From assembly GCF_006715005.1 (NCBI RefSeq), contig NZ_VFMJ01000001.1, positions 4,526,001 through 4,590,000 of the forward strand: DNA of 64,000 nucleotides, read 5' to 3'. Origin of the DNA: Serratia marcescens (lineage in GTDB: Bacteria > Pseudomonadota > Gammaproteobacteria > Enterobacterales > Enterobacteriaceae). Below the pieces are notes generated by a model. It saw nothing but the letters and a program-made list of their open reading frames with translations, had not been told where the DNA came from and ran no database searches. This document shows positions 35,337-47,364 of the stretch, piece by piece (positions within the stretch are counted from its first letter, which is position 1; each line of letters opens with the position of its first letter). The position numbers and the translations under genes were made by a program.

Positions 35337-35684
35337 ATGACGACGATGAAAGCGATAGCGACGGGCTGCATGTTGTTGGCGACCAGCGGTTGCTCCAGCG
35401 TGATGAGCCATACCGGCCCGAATCAGGGTTACTATCCCGGCACCCGCGCCAGCGTGGACATGCTGAAGGACGACAACACCAGCTGGGCGATGATGCCGCT
35501 GGTGGCGCTGGACTTGCCGTTCTCCGCGGTGATGGATACTGTACTGCTGCCTTACGACTACCTGCGTTCCGGCAATGACGCCACCGCAGATTCACCAAAA
35601 GCGCGCATCCTGCGCAGCGAGCAGCAGAATCTGGCGGCAACCGGCAATCCCGGTGAAGGCAACGACAGCACTGCCACGCACTAA
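35337..35684 (+). CDS. yidQ: YceK/YidQ-family lipoprotein
   Basis: A 115-residue predicted lipoprotein (acyl cysteine C19 in ATSGCSSVMSHTG), with the family core YPGTRASVDML and LDLPFSAVMDTVLLPYDYLR. The lipobox is not ideal at -3 but the site is conserved with E. coli YidQ. AGGA lies seven bases before ATG 35337; a second ATG three codons on is an alternative. Function unknown. It is divergent from ibpA, as in E. coli. Confidence 0.9.
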   Translation: MTTMKAIATGCMLLATSGCSSVMSHTGPNQGYYPGTRASVDMLKDDNTSWAMMPLVALDLPFSAVMDTVLLPYDYLRSGNDATADSPKARILRSEQQNLAATGNPGEGNDSTATH

Positions 35685-35713
35685 TCACGCACGCAGCGGG
35701 CCGCCAGGCCCGC

Positions 35714-36994
35714 CTACACCTCAACCACAAAGATCTGGTTGAATCCCGCTATCTCGCGCATAAACGCCACTTTCCTGCCATCCGGCGAAAACACCACGGC
35801 ATCCCCCGACGGTGGCTGCACGCTGCGCTGCGTTAAACGCTGCAGGCGACCGCCGGCGACCTCGCACAGCATTACGCTGTTGTCACACACCAAGGCTATC
35901 GTCCCGCCCTGCGGATGCCAGCTGAACGCCGACTGGATGTCATGCTCGCTGCGGCTCACCTGGCGCGGTTCGCCGCCGTTCGGCGACACCGTCCACAGCT
36001 GTACCACGCCGCCGTCATCCTTCATCAAAAATGCGATTTGGCTGCCGTCCGGTGAGCTGCGCAGCCAGTGGCGCGGCGCACCGGCGACGCCCGGAAAACG
36101 ACGATCTCCAGTAAAGGTTACTCGCCGCTGCCTGACGCCCTGCGGCGGCGCCGGCAGCTCGCTTTCCGTCCCCTGCAGCGGCAGAGCACCCGCCCTGGCG
36201 TAGTCGGCGTCGTTCTCCGGCAGATCGACGATAAACACCTCCGGCAGCTTCTCACCGGCGGCGGACAGCGTATCGCCGATAAATGCCAGCGCCCAGCGCT
36301 GCCGGCGGCCGTCGGCCTTGCGGTAACCTTCGCGGCCGATCCAGCCTTCTTCATAGGCGCGATTGATCTGATCGCTGCCCGGCTGCGGCTGTGGCACGGT
36401 CTCGCTGACCAGCACACAATAATGGCTGCCGTCATACTCGCGCGGATGTTGTTTCGGCGGATTGACCCCGTGCAGCGGCACGGCCACCCCGACGTTGCGC
36501 AGATCGCGCGCCGGATCGCGTTCATGCATCACGTGATCGTTGTAGGTAAAGCTGAGGCGGCTGCCGTCCGGACTGAAAACGTGCACATGGCTGCCGCCGC
36601 GCAGCGCGCCGGGCGTGTAGGGCGCGGTGATATCCAGCGCGTCGAGGGTGATGGCCAACTCGCGATCCGGTTCGCTGACGATCACCCCGCGGCGGTGGTG
36701 AAAATCATACTGCCAGGCGCTGTCCGGGTGCTCCGGGCCGTGGATGAAGACGTAGCGCGCCGGTGCATCGGGGCTGACCGTAACCACGCCGACGTGCGCG
36801 CCGTGCTGGGCGCGATAAACCACCTCCACCGCGCCGCTGGCGACGTTGACCCGCTCGATGCTCAGACCAGTGAAAGAGGCGCCGCGCGGGCGCACGTCAT
36901 AAGCCAGCCATTGGCTGTCCGGCGTCCAGACGTTGATATTGGTTAACTGATGCCCACGAGGGTCGAAAGTCAGTTGTTTTTCCCGATGGCTCAT
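35714..36994 (-). CDS. yidR: DUF3748 protein, TolB-like beta-propeller (YidR)
   Basis: A 426-residue protein homologous to E. coli YidR (415). PD40/TolB-like propeller blades recur (VFSPDGSRLSFTYND, LRSSPDGSQIAFLMKDDG, VFSPDGRKVAFMRE). No signal peptide is evident, so it is probably cytoplasmic. The start MSHREKQLTFD follows AGGAG at seven bases. Function unknown. Confidence 0.9.
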   Translation of the reverse strand: MSHREKQLTFDPRGHQLTNINVWTPDSQWLAYDVRPRGASFTGLSIERVNVASGAVEVVYRAQHGAHVGVVTVSPDAPARYVFIHGPEHPDSAWQYDFHHRRGVIVSEPDRELAITLDALDITAPYTPGALRGGSHVHVFSPDGSRLSFTYNDHVMHERDPARDLRNVGVAVPLHGVNPPKQHPREYDGSHYCVLVSETVPQPQPGSDQINRAYEEGWIGREGYRKADGRRQRWALAFIGDTLSAAGEKLPEVFIVDLPENDADYARAGALPLQGTESELPAPPQGVRQRRVTFTGDRRFPGVAGAPRHWLRSSPDGSQIAFLMKDDGGVVQLWTVSPNGGEPRQVSRSEHDIQSAFSWHPQGGTIALVCDNSVMLCEVAGGRLQRLTQRSVQPPSGDAVVFSPDGRKVAFMREIAGFNQIFVVEV

Positions 36995-37482
36995 GGCGGT
37001 TCTCCTGCGCATGCCGGCACTGAGTCGTCATCTTACCGGATCGGCGGCAGCGTTTCACATGGCCTGCGCGGGTAAGGCGGGAGGATTTTTCGGTTCGAAA
37101 TGACGCAATGATTTTTCAGCGTCTTATCATTTAAGCCGATAGACGGCGTCGGCAGGAAATAAGCGGCCGATTAGGTGCTCGCATTCCTGGCGGCGAAACT
37201 CAACGGCGCCCATGCCGTATAGGCGGATGCCGCGAGCGCTATTGTTTCATTCTCATTTCCTTGATCAAAATAATTCAGCGGCAGCGCCTTCCTTAACGCA
37301 AATAAATAAAAAACCGTGTCGCTAAACGGCAGGTTAATGATTATTTTCACCGCCAACGCGATGCTCTTCCCCGGCCGTTGCCGCTGGCTGGCCGGCTTGC
37401 CCGCCGGTCGGGCGACGGGGTTTACAATCAATACAAAAAAGTACAAACTGGATTTTTAAGTCCAAAACATTCTGGAGCCGGT
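36995..37482. other. Intergenic region between yidR and the dehydratase gene
   Basis: 488 bp between divergent genes. A TACAAT hexamer near 37422 and weak AT-rich tracts are the only promoter-like signs. I see no RNA gene, repeat or convincing frame; the 91-codon leftward frame at 37171-37446 lacks a ribosome site. Confidence 0.5.
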
Positions 37483-38451
37483 ATGAACGCCCTCTTCGAT
37501 GCCATTGTTTCTGCCCATCAGCAACTGCGCCCTCAGGTACGGGTCACGCCCCTGGAGCGCAGCGTGCTGCTTTCACAGCAGCTCGGCTGTGAGCTGTATC
37601 TGAAATGCGACCATCTGCAACACACCGGCTCCTTTAAATTTCGCGGCGCCAGCAACAAGCTACGGTTGCTGGATAGCGAACAACGCCGGCGCGGCGTGAT
37701 CGCCGCCTCAACCGGCAACCACGGCCAGGCGGTCGCCCTGGCGGGGCAGCTGATGGGCGTTGGCGTCACGGTTTATGCGCCAGAGACGGCCGCGAGCATC
37801 AAGCTAGACACCATCCGCGCGCTGGGCGGCACCGTGGAATTGGTGCCGGGCGATGCGCTGAACGCCGAACTGGCGGGGGAACAGGCCGCACGCGAACAGG
37901 GAAAAACCTATATCTCGCCGTATAACGACGAGCAGGTGATCGCCGGCCAGGGCACCTGCGGCATGGAGCTGGTTGAACAGCTCACCGGTCTGGACGCCGT
38001 GTTCGTGGCGGTGGGCGGCGGTGGCTATATCGCCGGTATTGGCACCGTTTTGCGACAATTGTCGCCGAACACGCAGCTTATCGCCTGCTGGCCTGAAAAC
38101 GCCACCAGCATGTACAGCGCGCTTGAAGCAGGCCATATCTTCCCGCTGGAAGAGCACGAAACCCTGTCCGACGGCACCGCCGGCGGCGTCGAACCGGGTG
38201 CCGTAACCTTCCCACTGTGCCAACAGCTGATCGACCGCAAAGTGCTGGTCAGCGAAGCGGAGATCAAGCACGCGATGCGCCGGATCGCCGCCAGCGATCG
38301 GTGGATTATCGAAGGCGCGGCTGGCGTGGCGCTGGCGGCGGCGATCAAACTGGCGCCGGAATATCAGGGGAAAAAAGTGGCGGTGGTGCTGTGCGGCAAA
38401 AATATCGTGCTGGAGAAATACCTCAAGGCCATCGCCGATGCGCATCCTTAA
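37483..38451 (+). CDS. Threonine/serine dehydratase-like PLP enzyme
   Basis: A 322-residue fold-type II PLP enzyme. The cofactor lysine is in HTGSFKFRGASNKL, the substrate loop in ASTGNHGQAVALA, the phosphate-binding glycine loop in AVGGGGYIAGIG and the C-terminal Cys in VVLCGKNI. It lacks the ACT domains of biosynthetic IlvA and resembles catabolic or EutB-type (hydroxyectoine) dehydratases. The start at 37483 has TGGAG. It overlaps the next gene by 14 bp. The substrate is uncertain: threonine, serine or a hydroxylated diamino acid. Confidence 0.82.
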   Translation: MNALFDAIVSAHQQLRPQVRVTPLERSVLLSQQLGCELYLKCDHLQHTGSFKFRGASNKLRLLDSEQRRRGVIAASTGNHGQAVALAGQLMGVGVTVYAPETAASIKLDTIRALGGTVELVPGDALNAELAGEQAAREQGKTYISPYNDEQVIAGQGTCGMELVEQLTGLDAVFVAVGGGGYIAGIGTVLRQLSPNTQLIACWPENATSMYSALEAGHIFPLEEHETLSDGTAGGVEPGAVTFPLCQQLIDRKVLVSEAEIKHAMRRIAASDRWIIEGAAGVALAAAIKLAPEYQGKKVAVVLCGKNIVLEKYLKAIADAHP

Positions 38452-39379
38452 TCGGCAGCAAATCCTCGCCGCGTTCGACGCCGAGAGCATCACGCCGCTG
38501 CTGAAGCAGGGTTTTATCGCCTATTCGCAACGGCGGGTGCAGCAGCCCCCGGTACAGCATTTCCTGTTCGAACAGGCCGCCGGCGATTGCTGCATCAAAT
38601 CCGCCTGGCTGGAAGGCGACGAACTGTTCGTGGTCAAGGTCTCCGCCGGTTTCTATCGCAACGCCGAGCGCAGCCTGGCCAGTAATCAGGGGTTGGTGAT
38701 GGCATTCTCCGCCCAGACCGGCGAACCGCAGGCGCTGCTGCAGGATGAGGGTTGGCTGACCGCGCTGCGCACCGCCCTGGCCGGACGCATCGCCGCCGAG
38801 CTGTGCGCGCCGCCGCATATTCAGGCGATCGGTATTGTCGGCACCGGCCTGCAGGCACGGCTGCAGCTGCAATGTCTGAAACCGGTGACCGATTGCCGAG
38901 ACGTGTGGGTGTGGGGGCGAGACGAACAGGCGCTGGCGGCGTATCGGCGCGAGGCCGAGGCCGAAGGTTTTCGGGTGCGGGTCACGCAGGACGCGGCGGA
39001 GCTGGCGGCGCACTGTCAGCTGATCGTCACCACCACGCCCAGCCGCGAACCGATCTTGCAGGCGGCGGATATTCGGCCCGGCACACACATCACCGCCGTG
39101 GGCGCCGACGCACCCGGCAAGCAGGAGCTGGCGACCGATCTGGTGGCGCGCGCGGACGCGCTGCTGGTCGATGCCCTGGCGCAGTGCGCGGACTATGGCG
39201 AGATCGCGACGTCTTATCGGCAAAACAGGCTGACTTCAACGTCAATCGTCGAAATGGGCGCCGTTTTGGCGCAGGGAAAGCGGGTGCGAAGCGAGCCGCA
39301 GCAGATCACCATCGCCGATCTCACCGGCTTGGCAATTCAGGATCTGCAGATCGCCAAAGGGGTGTTGGCGAAAGTATAA
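38438..39379 (+). CDS. Ornithine cyclodeaminase/mu-crystallin family protein
   Basis: A 313-residue NAD(P)-dependent enzyme of the OCD family, which includes ornithine cyclodeaminase, alanine dehydrogenase, ketimine reductases and EutC. The Rossmann motif GIVGTGLQARLQLQCL is at about residue 130, and the active-site region has SAGFYRN and GLVMAFSAQTGEP. The gene starts inside the 3' end of the dehydratase gene (14-bp overlap), so the two are coupled and probably act in one pathway. Ornithine cyclisation cannot be assumed. Confidence 0.85.
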   Translation: MRILNRQQILAAFDAESITPLLKQGFIAYSQRRVQQPPVQHFLFEQAAGDCCIKSAWLEGDELFVVKVSAGFYRNAERSLASNQGLVMAFSAQTGEPQALLQDEGWLTALRTALAGRIAAELCAPPHIQAIGIVGTGLQARLQLQCLKPVTDCRDVWVWGRDEQALAAYRREAEAEGFRVRVTQDAAELAAHCQLIVTTTPSREPILQAADIRPGTHITAVGADAPGKQELATDLVARADALLVDALAQCADYGEIATSYRQNRLTSTSIVEMGAVLAQGKRVRSEPQQITIADLTGLAIQDLQIAKGVLAKV

Positions 39380-39398
39380 AGGGGCGCCACAGCGCCCC
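39378..39398 (-). terminator. Terminator between the OCD-family gene and yidA
   Basis: GGGGCGC (39381-39387) pairs with GCGCCCC (39392-39398) around CACA. In the leftward direction it ends in TTTATAC, so it best serves yidA. Confidence 0.65.
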
Positions 39399-39404
39399 GC
39401 TTGA

Positions 39405-40220
39405 TCAGGTGTTGAGCACGAACTTCTCGATAGCGCGCGCCACGCCGTCTTCGGTATTGGCGCTGGTGACAAACTGCGCCACCGCTTTCAGTTCGGGAAT
39501 GGCGTTGCCCATCGCTACGCCGACGCCGGCATATTCGATCATCGCCGTATCATTGGCCTGATCCCCCAGCGTCATGATGTTTTCCCGCGCCACGCCCAAA
39601 TGCTCGGCCAGCATTCTCACCCCGGCGCCTTTATCGACGTTCTTGTGCAAGATCTCGAGGAAATAAGGCGCGCTTTTCAGGATGGTGTAACGCTCACGCG
39701 TTTCCGCCGGGATACGCGCGATGGCGCGGTCCAGCAGCTCCGGCTCGTCGATCATCATCACTTTCGGGAAACGCATCTGGCGATCCATCTCTTCCACGCT
39801 GCGGTATTTCAACGGAATACCGGTCATTGCCGCCTCGTGTATGGTGTATTTGCCGATGTCCTTGTTCGGGGTATACAGGGTATCGAAATCAAACGCCTGG
39901 TAGTGAACGCCGAACTCGCGCGCCATCTGCTCGAAGTGCAGATAATCCTCGAAGCCCAGCGTTTCTTGCAAAATGCAGGCGCCGTCGACCGCCCGCAGCA
40001 CCAGCGCGCCGTTATAGGTTATACAAAAATCGCCGGGGCCCTGAATGTCCAACTGGCGCAGATAATCCTGCACGCCGACATAAGGCCGCCCGGTGGCCAG
40101 TACCACGTGCACCCCTTTGCGCCGCGCCGCCGCGATAGCCTGCTTTACCGCCGGCGTGATTTGGTGCTGCGGATCCAGCAACGTGCCATCCATGTCGATC
40201 GCAATCAGTTCAATAGCCAT
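39405..40220 (-). CDS. yidA: HAD-family sugar phosphatase
   Basis: Cytoplasmic Cof-type HAD phosphatase, 271 residues (270 in E. coli), which in vitro acts on a range of sugar phosphates. Motif I DMDGT with D9/D11, motif II in LATGRPY, C2-type cap in the middle, motif IV GDQANDTAMIEYAG near the C-terminus. It lies between the dehydratase pair and gyrB. Confidence 0.96.
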   Translation of the reverse strand: MAIELIAIDMDGTLLDPQHQITPAVKQAIAAARRKGVHVVLATGRPYVGVQDYLRQLDIQGPGDFCITYNGALVLRAVDGACILQETLGFEDYLHFEQMAREFGVHYQAFDFDTLYTPNKDIGKYTIHEAAMTGIPLKYRSVEEMDRQMRFPKVMMIDEPELLDRAIARIPAETRERYTILKSAPYFLEILHKNVDKGAGVRMLAEHLGVARENIMTLGDQANDTAMIEYAGVGVAMGNAIPELKAVAQFVTSANTEDGVARAIEKFVLNT

Positions 40221-40292
40221 TCAACGCTTCTCCCAGTGGTTTTTTCCCATGCTAACGCGTTTCAGCCTCGGCTGTCAGCGCCAAAAAAGGCG

Positions 40293-40328
40293 TAAAAAAA
40301 TCCGCGCGGGTCGCCCGGCGCGGATTTT
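40293..40328 (-). terminator. gyrB terminator
   Basis: 11-bp outer stem AAAATCCGCGC/GCGCGGATTTT (40297-40307, 40318-40328) with a GGG/CCC inner stem. On the minus strand it continues as a run of T (seven in all). It lies 17 bp after the gyrB stop. Confidence 0.92.
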
Positions 40329-40344
40329 CACAGCCATTAACGCA

Positions 40345-42777
<2,433 letters not shown>

Positions 42778-43863
42778 TTAGTCCTGTGGTTGAACCTCTA
42801 TTTTACCCTGTTCCACGCGGAACATCTTGCCCTTTTCACCGGCCATGTCGGTCACTTGTTCAGCGCTGACCGCGCTGACAAAAACCTGGGCCTGGGTGGC
42901 TTTCAGGCGATCGGCCAGCAACCGGCGACGGCCGGTGTCCAGCTCGGAGGCAAAATCATCAATCAGATACAGGCAACGCCGCCCGCTCTGCCGGGTGAGA
43001 AACTCACCCTGCGCCAAGCGCAACGCGCACATCAGCAGCTTAAGCTGACCGCGCGATAACAAATCCTCTACCGGCGTGCCGTCGGCACGAATGCGGAAGT
43101 CCGCTTTATGCGGCCCCACCGCGGTATAGGTCAACGCCCTGTCGCGCTCAAACTGGCGCTCCAGCAGCTCGCCGTAGTCGCTCTCTTTGTCCCAGCCGCG
43201 CTGGAAGGAGAAGCTCAGGGCGAATTCAGGCAGAAACTGCGCGCAGGTCGCGGTGATATCCGCGGCGATCGCGTCGCTGTATTCCGCCCGCCATTCGCTG
43301 ATGCGCTCCGCGAGCGGGATCAGTTCCTGATCCCAGGCGCGGATCTGCGCATAGCGACTCACCTGGCGCAGCGCGGCATTGCGCTGCTTCAGTAACCGTT
43401 TCAGGTTGCTCCAGGCGGTGAAAAAACCGGGTTCGTTATGAAAACAGCCCCAGTCAAGGAAGGCGCGCCGGAATTTCGGCCCGCCGTTCAGCAGGGTAAA
43501 ACCTTCGGGGGTGATCAGCTGCATGGGCAGCAGCTGCGCCAGCTCGGCCACCTTGTGGCCGTCGCTGCCATCGATGCGTACTTTGCTGTCACCCTGACGG
43601 CTCTTGCTCAATCCTACCGACAGCTCGCGCTCCGTACCTTCGATGCGGCCATGCAGCACGAACTCCGGCTGGTCGTGGCGAATCACCCGACCGGCCTGCA
43701 GGCTGCGAAAGGCGCGGCCGTGGCCGAGCGTATACACCGCTTCCAGCACGCTGGTCTTGCCGCTGCCGTTGGCACCAACCAGGAAGTTGAATCCCGGCGC
43801 CAGCGCCAAATCCGCCGCCTCGATATTACGGAAGTCTTTAATCAATAAACGCGTTAATGCCAT
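42778..43863 (-). CDS. recF: DNA replication/repair protein RecF
   Basis: SMC-like ATPase that, with RecO and RecR, loads RecA at gaps. 361 residues (357 in E. coli). Walker A GANGSGKT at 30-37, signature region [19 protein letters not shown], Walker [13 protein letters not shown]. It is separated from dnaN by 161 bp that hold a long palindrome, whereas the two are essentially contiguous in E. coli. Confidence 0.98.
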   Translation of the reverse strand: MALTRLLIKDFRNIEAADLALAPGFNFLVGANGSGKTSVLEAVYTLGHGRAFRSLQAGRVIRHDQPEFVLHGRIEGTERELSVGLSKSRQGDSKVRIDGSDGHKVAELAQLLPMQLITPEGFTLLNGGPKFRRAFLDWGCFHNEPGFFTAWSNLKRLLKQRNAALRQVSRYAQIRAWDQELIPLAERISEWRAEYSDAIAADITATCAQFLPEFALSFSFQRGWDKESDYGELLERQFERDRALTYTAVGPHKADFRIRADGTPVEDLLSRGQLKLLMCALRLAQGEFLTRQSGRRCLYLIDDFASELDTGRRRLLADRLKATQAQVFVSAVSAEQVTDMAGEKGKMFRVEQGKIEVQPQD

Positions 43864-43899
43864 GCCAATTCTATCACCGGGAAACTACGCTCACTGTAA

Positions 43900-44015
43900 G
43901 GGCGTTATCGGTGCAGGCAGTTTACGTGCGGACAGCGCACAGCAACCGGAGCGTACACAGAGTACGTGAGGATTGCGAGCACTGCCCAAGCGTAAAATGG
44001 CAAGCAAGATAGCCC
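43900..44015. repeat. ERIC-like imperfect palindrome between dnaN and recF
   Basis: A stretch of about 116 bp is largely self-complementary around the centre CGTACACAGAGTACG (43952-43966). Nested arms match imperfectly out to GGGC (43900) and GCCC (44012-44015), for example GCAGTTTACG against CGTAAAATGGC. Size, symmetry and position inside an operon are like ERIC/IRU elements. I could not compare it with the consensus base by base. The transcribed RNA would fold into a long hairpin between dnaN and recF. Confidence 0.6.
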
Positions 44016-44024
44016 GGATATCGA

Positions 44025-45125
44025 TCACAACCGCATTGGCATGACAACGTAGGCCGCCGCCTGGCTGGCGCCGTCTTCGATCTGCACGCTGGAGACCGAG
44101 TCGGTCAACAGCAGGCGCACGTCTTCACACTTGAGCGCGTTCAGTACGTCCAGCACGTAGCTGACGTTGAAGCCGATCTCCATCTCCGCGCCGTCGTAGC
44201 TGACGTCGAGGATCTCTTCCGCCTCTTCCTGCTCCGGGTTGTTGGCGGTGATCTTCAGCTGGTTCTGGCTGACGTACAGCCGCACGCCGCGGAATTTCTC
44301 GTTCGAGAGAATGGCCGCGCGCGCAAACGCCTGCTTGAGCAGATCGCAGCCGGCTTCCAGCGTTTTATCCGGGTTCTTCGGCAAGACGCGGCGATAGTCC
44401 GGGAAACGGCCGTCAACCAGCTTGGAGGTGAAGATGAAATCGCCGACGTGGGCGCGAATGTTGTTGCTGCCGATCTGCAGCTGCAGCAGCGAATCGCCGC
44501 CGTCCAGCAGACGCACCAGCTCCATCACCCCTTTACGCGGCACGATCACCGAATGGGACGGCAGCTGTTGGCCGATCGGCATCGAACACACCGCCAGGCG
44601 GTGGCCGTCGGTCGCGACGGTGCGCAGCTCTTCGCCTTCGGTTTCAAACAGCATGCCGTTCAGGTAGTAACGCACGTCCTGATGGGCCATCGAGAACTGG
44701 GTGGCTTCGATCAGGCGCTTCAGCGTCGCCTGCGGCAAGGTGAACTCCACCTCGCTCTGCCAGTCGTCCAGGTTCGGGAAGTCCGCCGCCGGCAGCGTGG
44801 ACAGCGAGAAGCGGCTGCGGCCGGACCGCACCAGCATGCGCTCGCTCTCCAGCGTGACGGCGATCTCCGCCCCTTCCGGCAGGCCACGGCAGATATCAAA
44901 GAATTTACGCGCGGGCACGGTGGTCGCGCCCGCCTCGTGCGGTTGGGACAGGGCGACGCGCGCCACCATCTCCATCTCCAGATCGGTGCCGGTCAGCAGC
45001 AGGGAGCCTTCCGTCACCTGCAGCAGCAGGTTGCCCAGGATCGGCAAGGTCGGGCGGCCGCCCAGCGGGCTGCTCACCTGTTGCAGCGGTTTTAGCAGAT
45101 GCTCACGTTCAACGATAAATTTCAT
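44025..45125 (-). CDS. dnaN: DNA polymerase III beta subunit (sliding clamp)
   Basis: 366 residues, identical in length to E. coli, starting MKFIVEREHLLKPLQQVSSPLGGRPTLP and ending YVVMPMRL, the conserved C-terminus that forms part of the partner-binding pocket. Three repeated clamp domains. It starts 4 bp after the dnaA stop, so it is expected to be cotranscribed from dnaA and internal promoters. Confidence 0.99.
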   Translation of the reverse strand: MKFIVEREHLLKPLQQVSSPLGGRPTLPILGNLLLQVTEGSLLLTGTDLEMEMVARVALSQPHEAGATTVPARKFFDICRGLPEGAEIAVTLESERMLVRSGRSRFSLSTLPAADFPNLDDWQSEVEFTLPQATLKRLIEATQFSMAHQDVRYYLNGMLFETEGEELRTVATDGHRLAVCSMPIGQQLPSHSVIVPRKGVMELVRLLDGGDSLLQLQIGSNNIRAHVGDFIFTSKLVDGRFPDYRRVLPKNPDKTLEAGCDLLKQAFARAAILSNEKFRGVRLYVSQNQLKITANNPEQEEAEEILDVSYDGAEMEIGFNVSYVLDVLNALKCEDVRLLLTDSVSSVQIEDGASQAAAYVVMPMRL

Positions 45126-45129
45126 AGCG

Positions 45130-46524
45130 CTATGAAGATAATGTTCTGATTAAATTGGAGAAATCTTCTTTGATGTCGTGACTTTCCTCACGCAGCTGCT
45201 CGATCTTCCGGCAGGCGTGCAACACCGTGGTATGGTCGCGGCCACCAAACGCATCGCCGATTTCCGGCAGGCTGTGGTTGGTGAGTTCCTTCGCCAGCGC
45301 CATCGCCATCTGGCGCGGGCGGGCAACGGATCGCGAACGCCGCTTGGACAGCAAATCCGCGACTTTAATCTTGTAATACTCCGCCACCGTCTTTTGAATA
45401 TTGTCGATGGTGACCAGCTTTTCCTGCAGCGCCAGCAGATCGCGCAGCGCTTCGCGCACGAAATCGATGGTGATGGCCCGGCCGGTAAAGTTGGCGTTGG
45501 CGATCACGCGGTTCAGCGCCCCTTCGAGCTCACGCACGTTGGAACGCAGGCGCTTGGCGATGAAGAACGCCACTTCGCCCGGCAGGCGAATGTCGTTCTC
45601 GTCGGCCTTTTTCATCAGGATCGCCACGCGGGTTTCCAGCTCCGGCGGCTCGATCGCCACCGTCAGCCCCCAGCCGAAGCGAGACTTCAGACGATCTTCC
45701 ACCCCGTTGATCTCTTTAGGGTAGCGATCCGAGGTCAGGATGATCTGCTGATTGCCTTCCAACAGAGCGTTAAAGGTATGGAAGAACTCTTCCTGCGAAC
45801 GCTCCTTGTTGGCGAAAAATTGGATGTCATCGATCAGCAAGGCGTCGACCGAACGGTAGTAGCGCTTAAACTCTTCGATGGCATTGTTCTGCAACGCTTT
45901 GACCATGTCCTGCACGAAGCGTTCCGAGTGCATATAGACCACTTTGGCGTTGGCCTTGCGCGCCATGATGCCGTTGCCGACCGCGTGCAGCAGGTGAGTT
46001 TTACCCAGGCCGGTGCCGCCATACAGGAACAAAGGGTTGTAGGCGCCGCCCGGATTATCCGCCACCTGGCGAGCCGCCGCGCGCGCCAGCTGGTTGGACT
46101 TACCCTCGACGAAGTTGTCGAAGGTGTGTTTGGGGTTGACGTTGGAGCGGTAAGAGAGCTCGGGTTGCGCCGCCGCGTTGTCCCAGCTCGGGCGCAAAGG
46201 CGCGGCCGTACGCGCCGCCGGGGCCGCAGGGGCGCTGCTGACGCTGGCGGCCACGGTCTGGCTGATCACCTGCGTGATCGGCTTGCTGCCGACTTCAAAA
46301 CGCAGCAAAGGCGCATCCGTGCCGCAGAAATCATTCAGCAGACCATTGATGTTGTTTAAGTACTTATCGCGAACCCAATCCAGCACAAAACGGTTAGGCG
46401 CGTACAGCGCCAGGGTGTTGTCACTCAGTTCCGCCTGCAATGGGCGAATCCACATACTAAATTCTGTGGCAGGTAACTCATCCTGCAATCGGGCAAGACA
46501 CTGCTGCCAAAGCGAAAGTGACAC
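45130..46524 (-). CDS. dnaA: Chromosomal replication initiator DnaA
   Basis: AAA+ initiator that opens oriC and controls its own gene. Domain I ([28 protein letters not shown]), a variable alanine-rich domain II (~90-130), AAA+ domain III with Walker [10 protein letters not shown] and Walker B LLIDDIQF, and DNA-binding domain IV with the signature [12 protein letters not shown]. The start is the GTG at 46522-46524, the E. coli start with the same GGAGTCCGCC leader; the four extra upstream codons include that ribosome site. Length 464 (467 in E. coli). Confidence 0.98.
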   Translation of the reverse strand: MSLSLWQQCLARLQDELPATEFSMWIRPLQAELSDNTLALYAPNRFVLDWVRDKYLNNINGLLNDFCGTDAPLLRFEVGSKPITQVISQTVAASVSSAPAAPAARTAAPLRPSWDNAAAQPELSYRSNVNPKHTFDNFVEGKSNQLARAAARQVADNPGGAYNPLFLYGGTGLGKTHLLHAVGNGIMARKANAKVVYMHSERFVQDMVKALQNNAIEEFKRYYRSVDALLIDDIQFFANKERSQEEFFHTFNALLEGNQQIILTSDRYPKEINGVEDRLKSRFGWGLTVAIEPPELETRVAILMKKADENDIRLPGEVAFFIAKRLRSNVRELEGALNRVIANANFTGRAITIDFVREALRDLLALQEKLVTIDNIQKTVAEYYKIKVADLLSKRRSRSVARPRQMAMALAKELTNHSLPEIGDAFGGRDHTTVLHACRKIEQLREESHDIKEDFSNLIRTLSS

Positions 46525-46753
46525 GGCGGACTCCACTCGAACAAGATCAATAAAGAAAAGAAACGGGCAACTTTTTTATAACTCATGATTTTTGACACAT
46601 ACCCGGCATCGGCTGTTTGCCTGTGGGGGATGCGAACCGCCTTTCACGGTTTGTGTCCCTCGCGATCCCGGCATGAGGGATCGCGATCGGAATGACGGAT
46701 CATAGCGCAATCCGCGCAAGAGATCCTCCCCTTCCTCACAGATTAGATCCATT

Positions 46754-46762
46754 TTATCCACA
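46754..46762 (+). promoter_or_regulatory. DnaA box
   Basis: TTATCCACA, a perfect high-affinity R1-type DnaA box, upstream of dnaA. It supports autoregulation of dnaA. Confidence 0.88.
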
Positions 46763-46863
46763 GGCCGCGGCCGGCGGCGATCTTTTCACCGCCGGCGCCG
46801 AATGGCCGCGCAGATCCCGGCCGCTGCGCCGCGTTTTTTACATTGTCAACCGGTTATACCCTG

Positions 46864-46872
46864 TTATCCACG
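46864..46872 (+). promoter_or_regulatory. Second DnaA box (8 of 9)
   Basis: TTATCCACG differs from the consensus only at the last base. It lies 110 bp from the first box, on the same strand. Confidence 0.7.
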
Positions 46873-46913
46873 CCGGATCCTGCGATCGCGCGCAAAGGAT
46901 CTCACGGGGATCC

Positions 46914-46941
46914 TTGCGATTTCACCCCGAGTCCGTATAAT
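46914..46941 (+). promoter_or_regulatory. rpmH promoter
   Basis: TTGCGA (46914-46919), 16 bp, TATAAT (46936-46941), closely resembling the E. coli rpmH promoter. A GATC at 46909-46912 lies just upstream of the -35. Confidence 0.8.
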
Positions 46942-47194
46942 CTTCGCCCTACGTGTGATACCTGGTTCCTTATGGTGCGTCATTAGCCAGACAGGATTCT
47001 GCGGTGACCACGGGCCAAGACCGGATTTTGTTCCGTTATTGGCAGACAACCAGGTAGGCTGGCGCGATGCGAATTGACTCAGGACTGTACAATTATTACA
47101 ATCCCGCTTCTTTATGTATTGCGATTGAGGCGTCGGTCATCTTCACGCCGAGTAGCCAAACGCGTTTACTGATCAGTAATTATTTTAAGTTTAG

Positions 47195-47347
<153 letters not shown>

Positions 47348-47364
47348 TAAAGCTAACCCGCTGA

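Noticed and set aside
37171-37446. 91-codon leftward frame in the yidR-dehydratase gap
   Set aside because: No Shine-Dalgarno, no family resemblance, irregular composition.
46578-46761. 61-codon leftward frame upstream of dnaA
   Set aside because: Lies across the dnaA promoter and a DnaA box and has no ribosome site.
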